Source of the DNA: Cryptomeria japonica
Taxonomy: Eukaryota > Streptophyta > Pinopsida > Cupressales > Cupressaceae
Assembly (NCBI RefSeq): GCF_030272615.1
Contig: NW_026729149.1
Span: forward strand, 1-64,000
Length of the DNA stretch: 64,000 nt
Direction of reading: 5' to 3'
In this document: in pieces, positions 24,641 through 36,737 of the stretch
Position numbering within the stretch: position 1 is the first letter of the stretch
Layout: each line of letters opens with the position of its first letter
Translations under genes and position numbers: made by a program
The notes under the pieces: generated by a model
Told to the model about the DNA's origin: nothing
Database searches by the model: none
Seen by the model: only the letters and a program-made list of their open reading frames with translations

Positions 24641-26655
24641 CTATAAATTAAATAGGGTTTGAAATATTAAAATGGTCCTTAAATGAAAATTAAATTTTTG
24701 TAAAATATCACAAAGTCTATAGTAGTAATCAAAGTAAGTAATTTTAAATAACATAAAATATAAATTAAATTAAAAAATTTAATATTATAATAATAATAAA
24801 TTGTTTGATTTTCTATTCCAAATATGAGTTACTAGTTTATGTGGAGTATTGATGAAGTCAAGTATTGTCAATTTTGGAATATGAGTTAAGAGGGTGATTT
24901 TGAGGCTATAGAATATTATTTTTATTATTATTTATGTAAATTTGAACTATCATAGTAATTACCTATGAGTGGGGCTCATAAATTAATGTTTAAAAAGTGT
25001 TTTAGAAACACCTAGAAGCTTGAGAAGTGTCATTGAAGATTAGTGATGAGTTTAATTAGAGAGAAATCTAACTTTGGAAGGGAGCCTTTCAAGTAAGAAA
25101 AGGGGTGTCACATAATAAATTTTCTCAAAAAAGTAAGGATCTTTTAGAAGCCTTATTTGTTTTGATGAGATACTATCCTATTTTACTTTATTTATTCTTT
25201 TAGTCTTAAGAATCTTCTGGACATCTTAATTGTTTTTATTTATATTTATGTAAAATTGAACTCCTATTGTAATAACCTATGAGCGGAGCTCTTATTTTAT
25301 TGTGTAGAAAGTCTTTTACAAGTATCTAGATGCGTAAAAAGTGTCTTAGAAGATTAGCGACAAGTTTCTATTGTGGCCTCTCTAACCCGTTATCGTTTAT
25401 CGTTAGAGCAAGAATAGTTATACTAGATCTAGTTGTCCCCCCTAAAATTCCAAGAGGTCTATTTTCCAGAGGTCTATTTTCCACTTGTTGCTGACCGGGT
25501 GAATGAAGGGACCCACACCTCAAGAATAAATCTATAGTGATAGCCCCCTAACCGGGGATCCCACTATGGACAATTTCTTGGGGTGGGGGGATGATCATGA
25601 TCCAGAGGGAAGGTTATGCTAGGTAACCTGAACATATGGTAAACCCTTTAATAGGGGGGCCCATTGGCGGATATGGGTCCCATTTCATACCATATCAAGT
25701 TATCTTCCCTGCCAAAAGTAGTGGTTAGAGTAGGGTGGGGTTGACTCCCTGCCCTATAGATAGTAGGGAAGTAGTAGAGTGCAAAGGTTTAAGAGACATA
25801 ACTTTGAAAGCAACCTTTCCAATAAGAAAAAGGAGTGTCATATAATAAATTTACTAAAAATAGTAAGGATCTTTTAAAAGTCTTAGTTGTTTTTATGATA
25901 TAATATCCTATCTTATCTTATTTATTTATTTAGTCCTAAGAATCTTATAGAAATCTTAGATGTCTAAAAATATATTTATCTCATATGTTATCTCATAATT
26001 TAAAATTCAAACATTTGTCACAATCTGTTTGAATCCAATGTGTTATGTTACCCTATATGGTAAATATACCCTTATGAGAAAGGGCATCATATGGAATACA
26101 TGTTGCATCCCCCTCTCTCTCTCATGGGTATGGAGATTTGTTGGAGTTGTATATTGGTGTGTAAAATATGAAAGTGGCTCCTAAATAAAAATTTAATATG
26201 TTTCCTATATCCTAGAGTATATAGTGGTAATCAAATTCAATAATTTTGAATAAAATAAAAATTAAACTACATTTATAAATTTAAATATTAAAATAATAAA
26301 TTATCTTATTTTTTATATAAAATTTGAATTTCTAGTTTATGTGGAGTATTGATGAAGTCTTCTAATGTCAATTTTTGAGTTTGAGGTTAAGAGGGTGATT
26401 TTGAGGTTATACAGTATTATTTTTATTACTATTTATTTGAAAATTAATAACTTTAGTAATAACCTTTGAGTGGACATCATATTTTAATGTATAAAAGTTG
26501 TTTTAAAAACATCTTGAGGTTTGAAAAGTTCCTTAGAATATTAGTGACAACTTAGCTTAGAGAGAAATCTAAATTTTGAATGCAACCTTTCAAATAAGAA
26601 AGGGGGTGTCACATAATAAATCTACTCAAAATAGTAAGGATCTTCTAGAATTCCT
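24640..26655 (+). repeat. diverged tandem repeat, period ~740 bp, 2.5 units
   Basis: The block 24660-25180 (GTTTATGTGGAGTATTGATG through GTGTCACATAATAAATTT) recurs at 26165-26655. A partial, interrupted unit lies at about 25195-25925. Each carries the same order of words: AAGAGGGTGATTTTGAGG, then AGAGAGAAATCTAA (lost in the middle unit), then TCACATAATAAAT, then AGTAAGGATCTT. No coding potential is conserved. Confidence 0.75.
25355..25790. other. GC-rich insertion in the tandem repeat
   Basis: About 430 bp interrupt the middle tandem unit after GATTAGCGACAAGTTT. Base composition is clearly richer in G and C than the surroundings, with runs such as GGGGTGGGGGG and AGGGGGGCCC. A perfect 15 bp tandem duplication lies at 25453-25482. 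The only target-duplication candidate is GTTT. I see no terminal inverted repeats, poly-A tail or Pol III boxes, so the class is open. Confidence 0.45.
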
Positions 26656-27298
26656 TAAATAGAACACATAATACCACTATCTCTTCATTGATAGAAAGAG
26701 AAAAAATATAAGGACGACTTGACACATAATGCAACATTCAAATATTCATCTGAGATGAATCTCTTAAGGCTAAACAAGAGTACATATTTCTTCACTAATT
26801 TCAAATATCACTCATTAATATTTGAGTTTCACTATAATAGCATAGAGTAATTTCAAATCATAATAATATAGGCTAATGAAAGAAAGTAACAACAAATGAC
26901 TCAAAACCCATATCTCAGAAATGAAATTACAAGAGCTAAAATCATGGATAGTGTAAAATACTCTCTTGCACATAGAATTTCAACATTTGCTTCAAATATT
27001 CAAAACAAATGAAAAAAGCAATTTAGGCATAGTCTGATATGTCTTCCTCTTTCATTGCATCCATTGAAATTAAAGTCGAAGAAATAGAAAAAATTCCATT
27101 AAAACATTAAATTCACATAGCCAACTACTAATCCTTCATAATCTGAATCCCCTTTTACCAAAACATGAAAATACTTATAGAATCCAAAATCACAAATCCT
27201 AAAGCTTCCTAAAAACATAACCATTCTCACACCTTAATTTATGGAAAGATCCCCCTAATTACTTCTGCACTCCCCTTCATTAATGGTCTCAGCCTCAT
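26656..27298. other. unclassified AT-rich sequence
   Basis: There are no ORFs of note and no match to other repeats in the window that I can see. It runs up to the start of the repeat Y fragment at 27299. Confidence 0.3.
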
Positions 27299-27935
27299 CA
27301 TTTTGAGGTATTACATTTAGAACCATTTCAATACTAGCATTTGGAAACATTTTAGCATCAATGTGGAGGTAGATATGGTAAATGGGCTGGACAGATTTGA
27401 ACATATTTAAACAATTGTACTCTTTGCATGTACATTTTATGTTTGCCACCATACTTAGAAATTCAATCATTAGAGTGCATTTTAAATATGTTAGGCAAGT
27501 GTTTTGGTTACATGGTTAATTGTTGAGCCATTGTGTCGTTTCAACTATGTATTTGTTTGGAGTGACATTAAGATTAGAGAACGAACAATACAGTTCATAG
27601 TGAATGAATCAGGGTTGATAACATTGTGAGACAATCATCCTAAATTAGTGTTCATATACCCAAACAAATCTATTAGAAGAAGTATCATCATGTCAACTGT
27701 TTGAGCATACAGTTGCAATTGTATTTGTTTAAATTTGATTGGTGACTAGCCTTAGACTACCATAGATAAGTCCAACATGATTTTTAAAAGTACTGAAGAA
27801 GATTTCATCATGTCTTGAACTCCGAGAACTAGGTTCTTGCGATTTTTGTATAGAAAATTCAAAAACTAATAATAAACAAATCAAATTAATTTCATGTCAA
27901 TATAGTGCACAATTTTCAAGAAATTGGCCAATGTC
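27299..27935 (+). repeat. repeat Y fragment, right arm
   Basis: This fragment matches 15170-15785 and 58975-59593 in the same orientation, and 9607-10195 inverted. It breaks at GGCCAATGTC, where the LTR-like segment begins, exactly as in the left arm. A 71-codon minus-strand frame (27470-27255) overlaps it but is not open in the other copies. Confidence 0.8.
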
Positions 27936-30709
27936 TGTAATACCCACCAACATACCCTAGAGACAACTACTAATCTAACTAACAAATAGAGATAAATTTT
28001 TTTAAGAACATCAACTAATGCAACATAAATAACTATCATCACTCAAGATCATAGATTAACAACTACATGAACAAATACAACATTATGATCATAAGAAAAT
28101 CCATAGCATTATAAATGCAAGCGAAAATAACATCATAACCATTATCATCTCAAAACATACATATATCCATTCATTCTCTCCCCCAAGGTATCTTAATGCC
28201 ACTAATTGCTAACATCATAACCTAACACATCCATACCATGAAATCATTAACATCAATTTTATTTAAGTTCTACTCAAGTACTTTCTTCCTATCTTTAGAT
28301 TATGAGCTATCAAATGCATTTATTCATAACGCTATTAAATTTCTAGGTTCATTTTAAACAACTAGATCAAATGTTCCTATCTCCTATCTTTATCCATTAT
28401 TCACCTATTACATCATGAATCTATATACATATACCCTTTCATACATATGGAACTAGATTATTTCCTTAAGAAAGATTGTTGCACATCTCATCAAGATTAC
28501 TATCCTTACGCATATGCAAGATTATAATAGCAAGCACTTATCTACTTCCAAATAGGATTCCAAGCTACTAAACAAATTCAAGAATCATATGATACTACAA
28601 GAATAAACATAATATACTTATTCAATCTCCTAATTCAACATAGGATCTCATTCCTAACATTTGAACATTTCTACAATGTGAACCATATAATAATACATCA
28701 TCTTAATCCATTACAAGTCATAGTCTCTACATCATAAAGTCCTATTACATAATAGTGCATGGTACAAGTACACAGTCGCTTCTATTACATCATATCCTAA
28801 TGCATAATAATACAAGTTTCATAGGTACATATCCTTCCTTTACATTTACAAGTCATCATGATACAATGTTATCTCCAAGCATAGAAATAAACTCAACATA
28901 GTGAATAATCAGTGTCCATATAAATCTACAGCTATTCATTCATTTCTATATTCCAATGATAACTAACAATAAGGATTAACATATTTCAAGACAAGGCATA
29001 CATGATTGTAAACATAGTCACTGGCACACACAAGATATACACAAGACAATCCAATCGTATCACTCAATCATTTATTTCCCCTCTAATCTAAAACCACATA
29101 CACAATTGAATATCCATTTACATAACATTCTAGAATCAAACTACTACAAGTCCTAATACATATGTTCACGAGAAACTGATTACATAGTCTACTTTACTAT
29201 TACATCTTTCTTGAGTTACAAACCACCTGATATCTGTTCCCAACTACATAGATTATGCTTCAGAACCATCTACATGATGAGTTAATATAAATCCATGTCC
29301 ACGCATGCAATCATCTAATGAATAACATCCCAATGGAAGAAGGCATCAAACCACCTGACTATGTGGAACCATCCCCTATGCTAGGAGATGCCATGGGGTT
29401 CCAACTAACACTTAAGACCTAGGCTAACACCTAAGAACCAAGGGACTAAACATGTTAACCACAAAATAACAACGAAGAACAATGTATCAAATTACCTCAC
29501 AAGGCTAATAAAAAATCAATAAATCCCAAAGGCATAATCAACAATAAAGGCATAATGATAACGTACACACTTAGGGAAGAGTGTCATCACATACTATCCT
29601 CACAAAGAAGGGGCCACACCACACCTTGATAGACATGTGCAACCATCTCCACCTTGGAGACAATCAAGGGAGATCGATTTACCACTCCAATGGTCTTCGC
29701 AAGCTCATCCCAAGTCAACAGTAAGGGGCTATGAGGTGGGGAACCAAAAAAAAAATATATTATCTTGTTTAAGTAAATTCTTATTTACCCAAACCCAATA
29801 ATCAAATTATTAGTGAACTATCACTTGCAATTAAACATAAACTTTTCATGTGGTCCCATGACAGTCCAGACCCTAAGCATCATCTCTAGGAATCTCTTCA
29901 AGCTTATTGCTCATGACCCCGGTCCTACACATGCAAGAACCCACTCACCCTAATCATGGACCAATACCTTAGGTTGAAATATGTATTAAAAGAACATCAC
30001 AACAACATCATGAAGACTTAAACATAGTCACAACATCATATCAAGATTTATATACCCAATTACAACAAAGAGCCTTCACCAAAATAATACAACATTGAAC
30101 CAAGGCATAAACATGAGTTCAAAGGATAATCCAAAACAAATTCCAATACTCAACAATGCGGCAATAACATCCGACTAGAGCTCTCATAAACATTCCTGAA
30201 TATCGAGGTATTCTTCCTCTCATTGGAGCAACTCAACGTGAACAATATCATCAATGGTAAGGCACAAATCCTCTTACTGGAGCACAAAAAAAAACATGTA
30301 ATTAACACGATGACATCATAAAAACCTTTGAGGAAATCAATGCGATCACAAATTCCCAAAATCAAACAAATCAATCACAATGACCAAAACTGATAAAACA
30401 TGCACCCCGAAGCAATTCAGCACATCCAAAACCTAAAATGACACATTTGGGAGATAAATTAGCTCTCCCATGACATATTTTGGCATTTTGGAGCTATACT
30501 TTTGTGTTTTGGTGCCAAACAATAGCGTTTTGGGTTCAAAGAGCAAAAACCAATGAAAACACACATTTTATGTAATGAAACTTGCCCAGATTGCACATAG
30601 GATTGGTTAATCACAAAAATGACTCTCCTAGGACGTGTGGGAGGATAAAAGAATTCCTTGAAAACATAAAACTTGTATTCACAAGTCATACAAATGGATT
30701 TTAACATCA
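27936..30709 (-). repeat. long LTR-like segment, ~2.8 kb (right arm)
   Basis: This is the inverted counterpart of 6791-9606 (2774 versus 2816 bp), roughly 90% identical where I compared by eye. On the minus strand it starts TGATGTTAAAATCC after a polypurine tract and ends GGGTATTACA. The TATA box is conserved. The short frames in it differ from those in the left arm, so it is non-coding. Confidence 0.55.
30047..30054 (-). promoter_or_regulatory. TATA box of the LTR-like segment (right arm)
   Basis: TATATAAA on the minus strand is at the mirror position of 7456-7463 in the left arm. Confidence 0.4.
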
Positions 30710-30711
30710 AA

Positions 30712-30727
30712 TCCCCGGACCTCCTTT
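30712..30727 (-). other. polypurine tract candidate
   Basis: On the minus strand this reads AAAGGAGGTCCGGGGA, immediately before the TG start of the long LTR-like segment. The left-arm counterpart is 6773-6788 with one change. Confidence 0.45.
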
Positions 30728-30903
30728 ACACAGACTTGCATAGAAAGACACCAAGTTTACATAGAAACTCATGGACATGCAGTATATCATAATGGGAGAT
30801 AAAATAAAAATAAAAAAGAATATTAAATCCCAAGAAGAATACAAGGAAGGGAATACATAAATTTAAAAATATAATATACAAAATAAACATCCCCAATAAT
30901 AGA

Positions 30904-31775
30904 TGACGAAGGGAGATCCCGAGAAACAAAAAAACATATCAAATTGCAGTAAAACACAAAATATTATGTTATTATATCTAAAATCAAACTATTTTAAATA
31001 CATCCAATTTTAATCTAGAGGAATAAATCCTCACTTGCCGCATCATACAACTTATAGAGTTTTCTGAAAACCCTTACGAAACAATTTCCAACCTAGATAC
31101 TAACTCCCAAAAACTCAACTCCAAAAGCTATTACAAGTTTCCTCAAATGAGTCCTAAATAGCCTTCCACCATTTTGGAGCTGAAATTAAAATTTATAAAT
31201 TACCAATTGGTGGACAAAGGCAAAAACATGAAATTGGAAATATGAAAATACAACCAGATTCGAAAATTAAAACTTTTCGAAAAATTGTCCGACTCCTGGT
31301 AGCCATAACTTTTCATATGGGAATCGGAATTACGAACTGTTTGAAGCATCAGAAATATCTCTGAGTGTAGATTATGCTTAGAGTTTTCTCTGTTGATTCC
31401 CACCATTTTTCGTGCCCGTTCAACATAGTTTAATGCCTCAAATTTGACTTGGAAGAATTTTTTTCAATTTTTTAGGAAGCTGAAACTTGAATAACATTCA
31501 AACAGTTAATGATTTTAATTTGATTCTTTCGCAAAGTTCTTTTTTTTTCCTCCTTAAGATTCTTGCAAATTTTGGGCTCCATCCACCTTCAAATAAAAAC
31601 TTGCTATTTTTGGCAGTCGGCTAGAAAAAGCAACTTGTCAATTTTGAGAGTTGAAATCTCTTATTCATCTAAGAGGGTATCTAGAAATACAAAAAAATTA
31701 AAAGAAAACTTAAAAAAAAGAAATATTTTTGTGTGATATAGGATTGGCCATACACCATTGCATGCTCCTGCATCA
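30904..31775 (-). repeat. chromovirus 3' LTR (right arm)
   Basis: This 872 bp LTR pairs with the 5' LTR at 36738-37587 and with the inverted left-arm LTR at 5724-6594. It ends at TTCGTCA next to TCTAT. The polyprotein frame reads on into the LTR start, as is common when pol ends at the LTR edge. Confidence 0.85.
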
Positions 31776-33800
31776 AACACCTTGGGTAGATTGAGAAGTG
31801 ACCGCATAATGTCTTAGCTGATTGAGGACAACCCAGATGATCAACCTCTTCCTTGGAAAACCATGAAGAATATTCAATAGGTCTTTCCATCCATTTCAAT
31901 AGATACTCCTCATACTACCTATTTCTAGTACTCCTCCTCATGCGACTATCCAGAATTTCTTTGATCTCCTCCTTCTCTGAAGTAGGTGCAAGTATTTTGT
32001 ATTGTACTATTGTTGGCTCCTCCTTTGTGCTACCTTCATGATATTTTGTTATATCTGAAATGTTGAACATAGAGTAAATATTAATTTCTTCTAGCAACTC
32101 TACCTCATATGTGTTTCAAGATTCATGCTTCTTCAAGATTTTGCAGGGACCAAACTTCTTCATCTTCAACTTATTGTATGTCCCCACTGGAAACCTTCCT
32201 TTCCTCAAATGAACCATCACCTCGTCATATAGCTGAAACTCCTTATACCTCCTTTTTTGATCTACCTTAACCTTATACTACAGATTTATCACATTGATGT
32301 GCTTCTTCACCTCTTCATGCATATTATTGGTGTGTTTTGCAAATTCATCGGCTCCGACACTTGTATCCATCACATAGTCCATCTTCCTCAATTCTAGAGC
32401 GGTCCTTGGATTGCCTCCATACAAAATTTGGAATGGTGATCTACTAGTGCTCCTATTGACAGAATGGGTGTAAGAAAATTCTTCCTGTCATAAGATCAGA
32501 TCCAATCCCTTGGGTTTGTCTCCTACCAAGAATCTCAGTAGGTTACCTAGACTCCTATTCACCACTTAAGTATACCCATCGGTTTGTAGAAGGTGTGCAA
32601 AACTAAACTTCAATTATCTCTTTAATTTTTTTCAAAAGGTACTCCAAAAGTATCCAACAAATTTGGTATCAGGATTTGAAACAAATACTTTTTGGTAAAC
32701 CATGCAGTCTTACCACCTCCCTAAAGAACAAATCAACAATGTGGACAAGATCATGGGTCTTCCAACATGGGATGAAATGTGTCATCTTTGAAAACCTATC
32801 AACTACCACAAATATTGAATCATTCCCTCTTTGAGTCCTTGGTAAATGAAGAACAAAATGCATACATATATCTTCCCATCGCCTCTCAATTACAGGTAAT
32901 GGCTTATATAGCCCTGTATTCTGGCTTAATTATTTTGCCCTCTAGCACACTCTACAACTATGAAAAAATTTCTTCACATCCTATGATAATTGAGGATAAT
33001 AATAATTCTCACTAATAATGGCAATGGTCTTATCCTAACCAATGTATCCTACCATTCCTCCACTGTGCTTCTGTTTGAGAAAATTCTTCCTCATAGAGCT
33101 CCTAGGAGCGCACAACTGGCCTCCCTTGAACACCATACCATCCTGGATTATGAAATCCAACAACCTGTCCAAAGTAACAAGCTCGTCCTATCCAAAGTAA
33201 CAAGCTCCTTGCAATATTTTCAAGCCTCTACAAAAACTACACCCATTTCAAATGTCTATGATTCAATATTCCCTGACTATTCAAGAACTGCAATGCTTGA
33301 TGATTAGTATACAAAACAAATTCCTTTGGCAATAGGTAGTGTCTCCATTTATTTAATTCTTAAACTATTGCATAAAATTATTGATCATAAACATAATATT
33401 TCTTCTTTGCATCATTTAGTTTTTCTCTAAAATAAGAAATGGGCCTACCTTCCTATCTCAAAACAACTCCAATGGCATTACCGCTAGCATTACAATCCAC
33501 CTGAAACACCTTATTGAAATCTGGAAAGAATAAAATAGGTTGCTACATCAACTTCTTCTTCAACATATTAAAACTATTTTCCACCCCATACTCCACATGA
33601 ATTCTTTCTTATTCCCTCTAATTGTTTTAGTCAGGGGTGCACAAATGCTACTAAAGTTTCTAATGAGCTTCCTTTAAAAACTTGGTGAGCCATGGAAAGA
33701 TCTCAACCCAGTAATAGTCCTTGGGGTAGTCAATTCCATAATAGCCTTCACCTTCTCTGGGTGCATCTTAAGACCTTCTCCCTAGACAACAAACCTCAAG
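31776..33800 (-). pseudogene. chromovirus RNase H-integrase-chromodomain region
   Basis: The integrase core is clear at 32863-32669 ([18 protein letters not shown], then HFIPCWKT and [16 protein letters not shown]). It is followed by the integrase tail (near 32460-32160, including FQILYGGNPRTALELRKMDY) and the chromodomain near 31915-31800 (YEEYLLKWMERPIEYSSWF). RNase H sequence between RT and integrase (about 33780-33000) is heavily degraded. An in-frame TAG sits just before the chromodomain, at the same codon as the TAA in the left arm. Integrase would join the cDNA to the host genome; this copy cannot. Confidence 0.8.
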
Positions 33801-34125
33801 TACTCTAACTCCTTCACATAAGTACACTTCTTCAAATTAATCAGCAATTTCTCCCCTCTCAGCTTCTCAAAAACTCTATGAATATCCATCAAATTCTCCT
33901 CCAATGTCTTACTAAAAATCAAAATATCATCAAGGTACACAATAAAAAACTTACAGAAAAATTCCTGCAATACCTCGTTCATGAGCTGCATGAATTTTCT
34001 TGATGCATTGGTTAGCCCAAAAGGCATGACTAACAACTTATACAAGCTTTATTTAGTTTTGAATGTGGTCTTCCACTTGTCCCCCTCTCTAATGTTGAAT
34101 CAGTCAAAATAATTTATACACAATT
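33782..34125 (-). pseudogene. chromovirus reverse transcriptase, partial
   Basis: The minus strand encodes the RT palm: NIREGDKWKTTFKT, then LLVMPFGLTNASRKFMQLMN, then the YLDD active site in FIVYLDDILIFSKTLEEN. The fingers region upstream is missing because an unrelated sequence begins near 34130. A stop after FKTK breaks the frame. RT copies the element RNA into DNA. Confidence 0.85.
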
Positions 34126-34129
34126 CAAA

Positions 34130-35310
34130 CATTCAAACTAACCAATCTTCAACTATCCTTCCAAATTATCTTAAACATTGCATAAATCATGAAAGAAGAG
34201 AACATCAAAGAAAAGAGATTTGCATGCACAAATAAGAATCACATAACACTAGCAATTATATGTGGAAACCCTTGGTTAGAGGGAGAAAACCACGGTGGGG
34301 ATAACCCACAATATCTTTTATCCTAGTGAAAAAGAGTGCCATGTTAAGAGCTTACAACTAACTCTTTCTGAGAACATCACCCCATTAGAAGGTACTGGTA
34401 TCCGGTTAATAATACCTTAGAACCTATTAAGGTTCACCTTGCTAGAGGATTTTACAACTTCATATCTGAAGTGACTTGGTTAAGAGATTTTACATAAAGA
34501 ATCAGTTAAGGTTCACCTTGTTAAGGGATTTACAATGTTGCAATTGTTAGAAGGCAACAAAGATGATTGATCTGTCTGATGACACTACCTTTGTCTTGTA
34601 GATCCACTTTGCATGCTTTGTTCTTTTGATCGATGTTGGCTTCACCAATTCATACCTCTATTTGTTGCACTCTATTCTGCTCCCCCTATTTACATTCACA
34701 ACAACACAATCAAAAGGAATGATGTGTATATATCAACCTTTAATTTTGGCACCAACTTTCCCTCCAAAAATCAAATTAAAAAATCTATTATCGCGCCTCA
34801 AATTTCTCTCCAAAAATCATTCTAAGAATAACGACAAAGATTGTCGTTCATGCCGATAAGCTCGCCGATTGAAAAGGTAAGACTACCAGTTCAACTGGAT
34901 GCTATCTGGGTGTTTCTAAGTCTATCAGTTGAGACTCCTATATTGTCGGTTGTCACCGATGTACCAATCCAATTCTACCTAACCAATTACCTCCCGTATA
35001 TTGGTCTGCTCACTGCTTAGTTGGTTACCTCATGTATTCAGGTTTACTCACTCCCTAGCCGGTTAACCCTTCTATACTGGTCTAGTCATTATTTAGCTGG
35101 TTAACCCCTGTATGCCGGTCTACTCACTGTCGATAGGAATAATGATTCTTGTTCTTCACCGGTTACCCTTTACTCCTTTACCGATGGATTGTGGACACTT
35201 AGAAGATGATGTTGCCAACAATGACAACCATTTCACTAGTCCTACGCAATACATCATAATGCCAACATGGTCATTGACCAAAATCTTGTGGTCATTCTAC
35301 AAACACGCTA
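34130..35310. mobile_element. unclassified insertion in the chromovirus pol
   Basis: About 1.2 kb without pol homology separates the protease (35320 upward) from the RT (34125 downward). The pieces do not abut cleanly, so a deletion came with it. It contains GGAAACCC, GAGAAAACCACGGTGGGG and similar words common near plant LTR ends. A two-copy repeat GTTCACCTTG...GGATTTTACAA lies at 34432 and 34509, and a short tandem array at 34979-35131. A solo LTR of another family is the likeliest reading, but I could not define ends or a target duplication. Confidence 0.4.
34979..35131. repeat. four degenerate ~38 bp tandem units
   Basis: Units start AACCAATTACC, TTGGTTACC, CCGGTTAACCC and CTGGTTAACCCC. 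Each continues with a GTAT/CTAT core and TGGTCTRCTCACT-like end. They lie inside the insertion at 34130-35310. Confidence 0.7.
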
Positions 35311-35319
35311 TCTGATATG

Positions 35320-35480
35320 GCTATGGATGTATTTCCCTCTTTAGCTTCAACTTTGTAGCCATTTCTCCATATACTAGATTATCAGTTCTTCCACTGTCAA
35401 TAATCACATCCCAACACTTATTTTTACATTTGTATCTAGTGTAGAACAAACTATTCCTCTAATTTGGTTATTTCACCTCA
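35320..35480 (-). pseudogene. chromovirus aspartic protease, partial
   Basis: On the minus strand WDVIIDSGRTDNLV carries the DSG catalytic motif (35390-35398). The following residue is Arg where Ser, Ala or Thr is usual, which would likely disturb the active-site loop. The protease normally cuts the polyprotein into its parts. Confidence 0.7.
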
Positions 35481-35599
35481 TTCATCAGGGTTCTCTTGAT
35501 AACTAGGGTTTCTCCCCATTCAATATCATCGAAATATTTAGAATGAGCTTCTTGGTATACATGCACAACTTGTGCATGACCATCATTTCTTATATCTAT

Positions 35600-36650
35600 C
35601 ATCCCTTGGTGTTGTGGATATTCAAATGCTCTATGCCCTTCTTCTCCACATTGGAAACAAGTTCCTCTAAAACCTCCTCTCCTAGACCCTTGTCCAAGCC
35701 TTCCTCTTCCTCTTCCAAATTATTCAACATTATTCTGATCACGTGGGTGATAGAAATTGTCACCCTTTCTATTTTGGTTGGTACCTGATTTATCATTTTT
35801 CTTCTGATCTTCATTTCGGCTTTCGACAGATTTTCCACCAGCTCTACTGCCTTGGGCTTTCCCTTTTTTCTTACCTTCGAATATTTTATTCGTTTTCTCT
35901 TCAAACTTCAAAGAAAACTGATATGCTTGTTCAATACTGGCCATTCTGACCAGCCTCAACTCCTCTTGAATACTTGGCCTTAACCCATTCAGATAACAAG
36001 CGACCTTTCCCTTGTGGGCCTCAACATGGCCTACTCTATGACTATTTTGTAAAAACATTCTATATACTCCTTCATAGATTTGCTTCCTTGCTTCAGCCCT
36101 TGCAATTTATTTAGCATATCCAACTCATAGTCCATAGGAATGAACTGTTTCTTTAATTTATCAACCATGCAATCCCATTTCGTGATCTTTCCCTTTCCTC
36201 TCTGATTTATGTCTAACTGGACCTCTTTCCACCAGATATTTGCATGACCTTTCAGCTTCATTTTTGCAAACTTGACCGAATATAGGTCTTATATCTCCTC
36301 ATATTCAAAATATTCCTCTGGAGTTCATTGATCCAATCACTCAACTCTTCTGGGCTCACATTTCTAGAATAGTTAGAGACTTCAATTTTGGGTCTCTTCT
36401 CAATCAACGAAATGGCCCTCAATAATCAAGCCTAATCTTGATCTATTGCTTCTTCTGATTCACTTGAGAATGAATCTTCAACCTTTCCTTCATCATCACT
36501 TTCTCCTCTCCTCAGATTAAACCCTCTTCTCAACACTTTTTGCAATGTATTAGTTTGTCTCTAGAGGGCTTTCAAACCCTCATTTGCCAAAGCATTTCTA
36601 CCACCAACATTTCTGCCACCATACATCACCATTGGAAGCATATTGAACAT
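35600..36650 (-). pseudogene. chromovirus gag
   Basis: The frame opens near 36650 (MFNMLPMVMYGGRN). It continues through an acidic stretch to the retrotransposon gag core at 36261-36031 (MKLKGHANIWWKEVQLDI, then LKKQFIPMDYELDMLNKLQ and LKQGSKSMKEYIECF). A basic tail follows (35904-35720) and then a zinc knuckle near 35668-35616, CFQCGEEGHRAFEY, whose last Cys has become Tyr. Gag forms the particle and binds the RNA. Stops and frameshifts divide it. Confidence 0.85.
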
Positions 36651-36720
36651 GAGCCCACGATCACAAGTCCTGGTGCAAATTGCCTCACATTTGGTGATTT
36701 TTCCACACACTCATGAACAA

Positions 36721-36735
36721 CCCACACTGATACCA
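36721..36735 (-). other. primer binding site of the chromovirus
   Basis: TGGTATCAG followed by TGTGGG lies two bases inside the 5' LTR end. The first nine bases match the usual initiator-Met tRNA primer site of plant LTR elements; the rest has drifted. Confidence 0.65.
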
Positions 36736-36737
36736 CT

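Noticed and set aside
25355-25790. SINE in the GC-rich insertion
   Set aside because: I found no Pol III A or B box and no 3' poly-A or simple-repeat tail.
27936-30709. Reading the long LTR-like segment as a plus-strand Tekay-type LTR starting TGTAATACCC
   Set aside because: The polypurine tract and conserved TATA box favour the minus orientation, and no matching end was found on the plus reading; it is not fully excluded.
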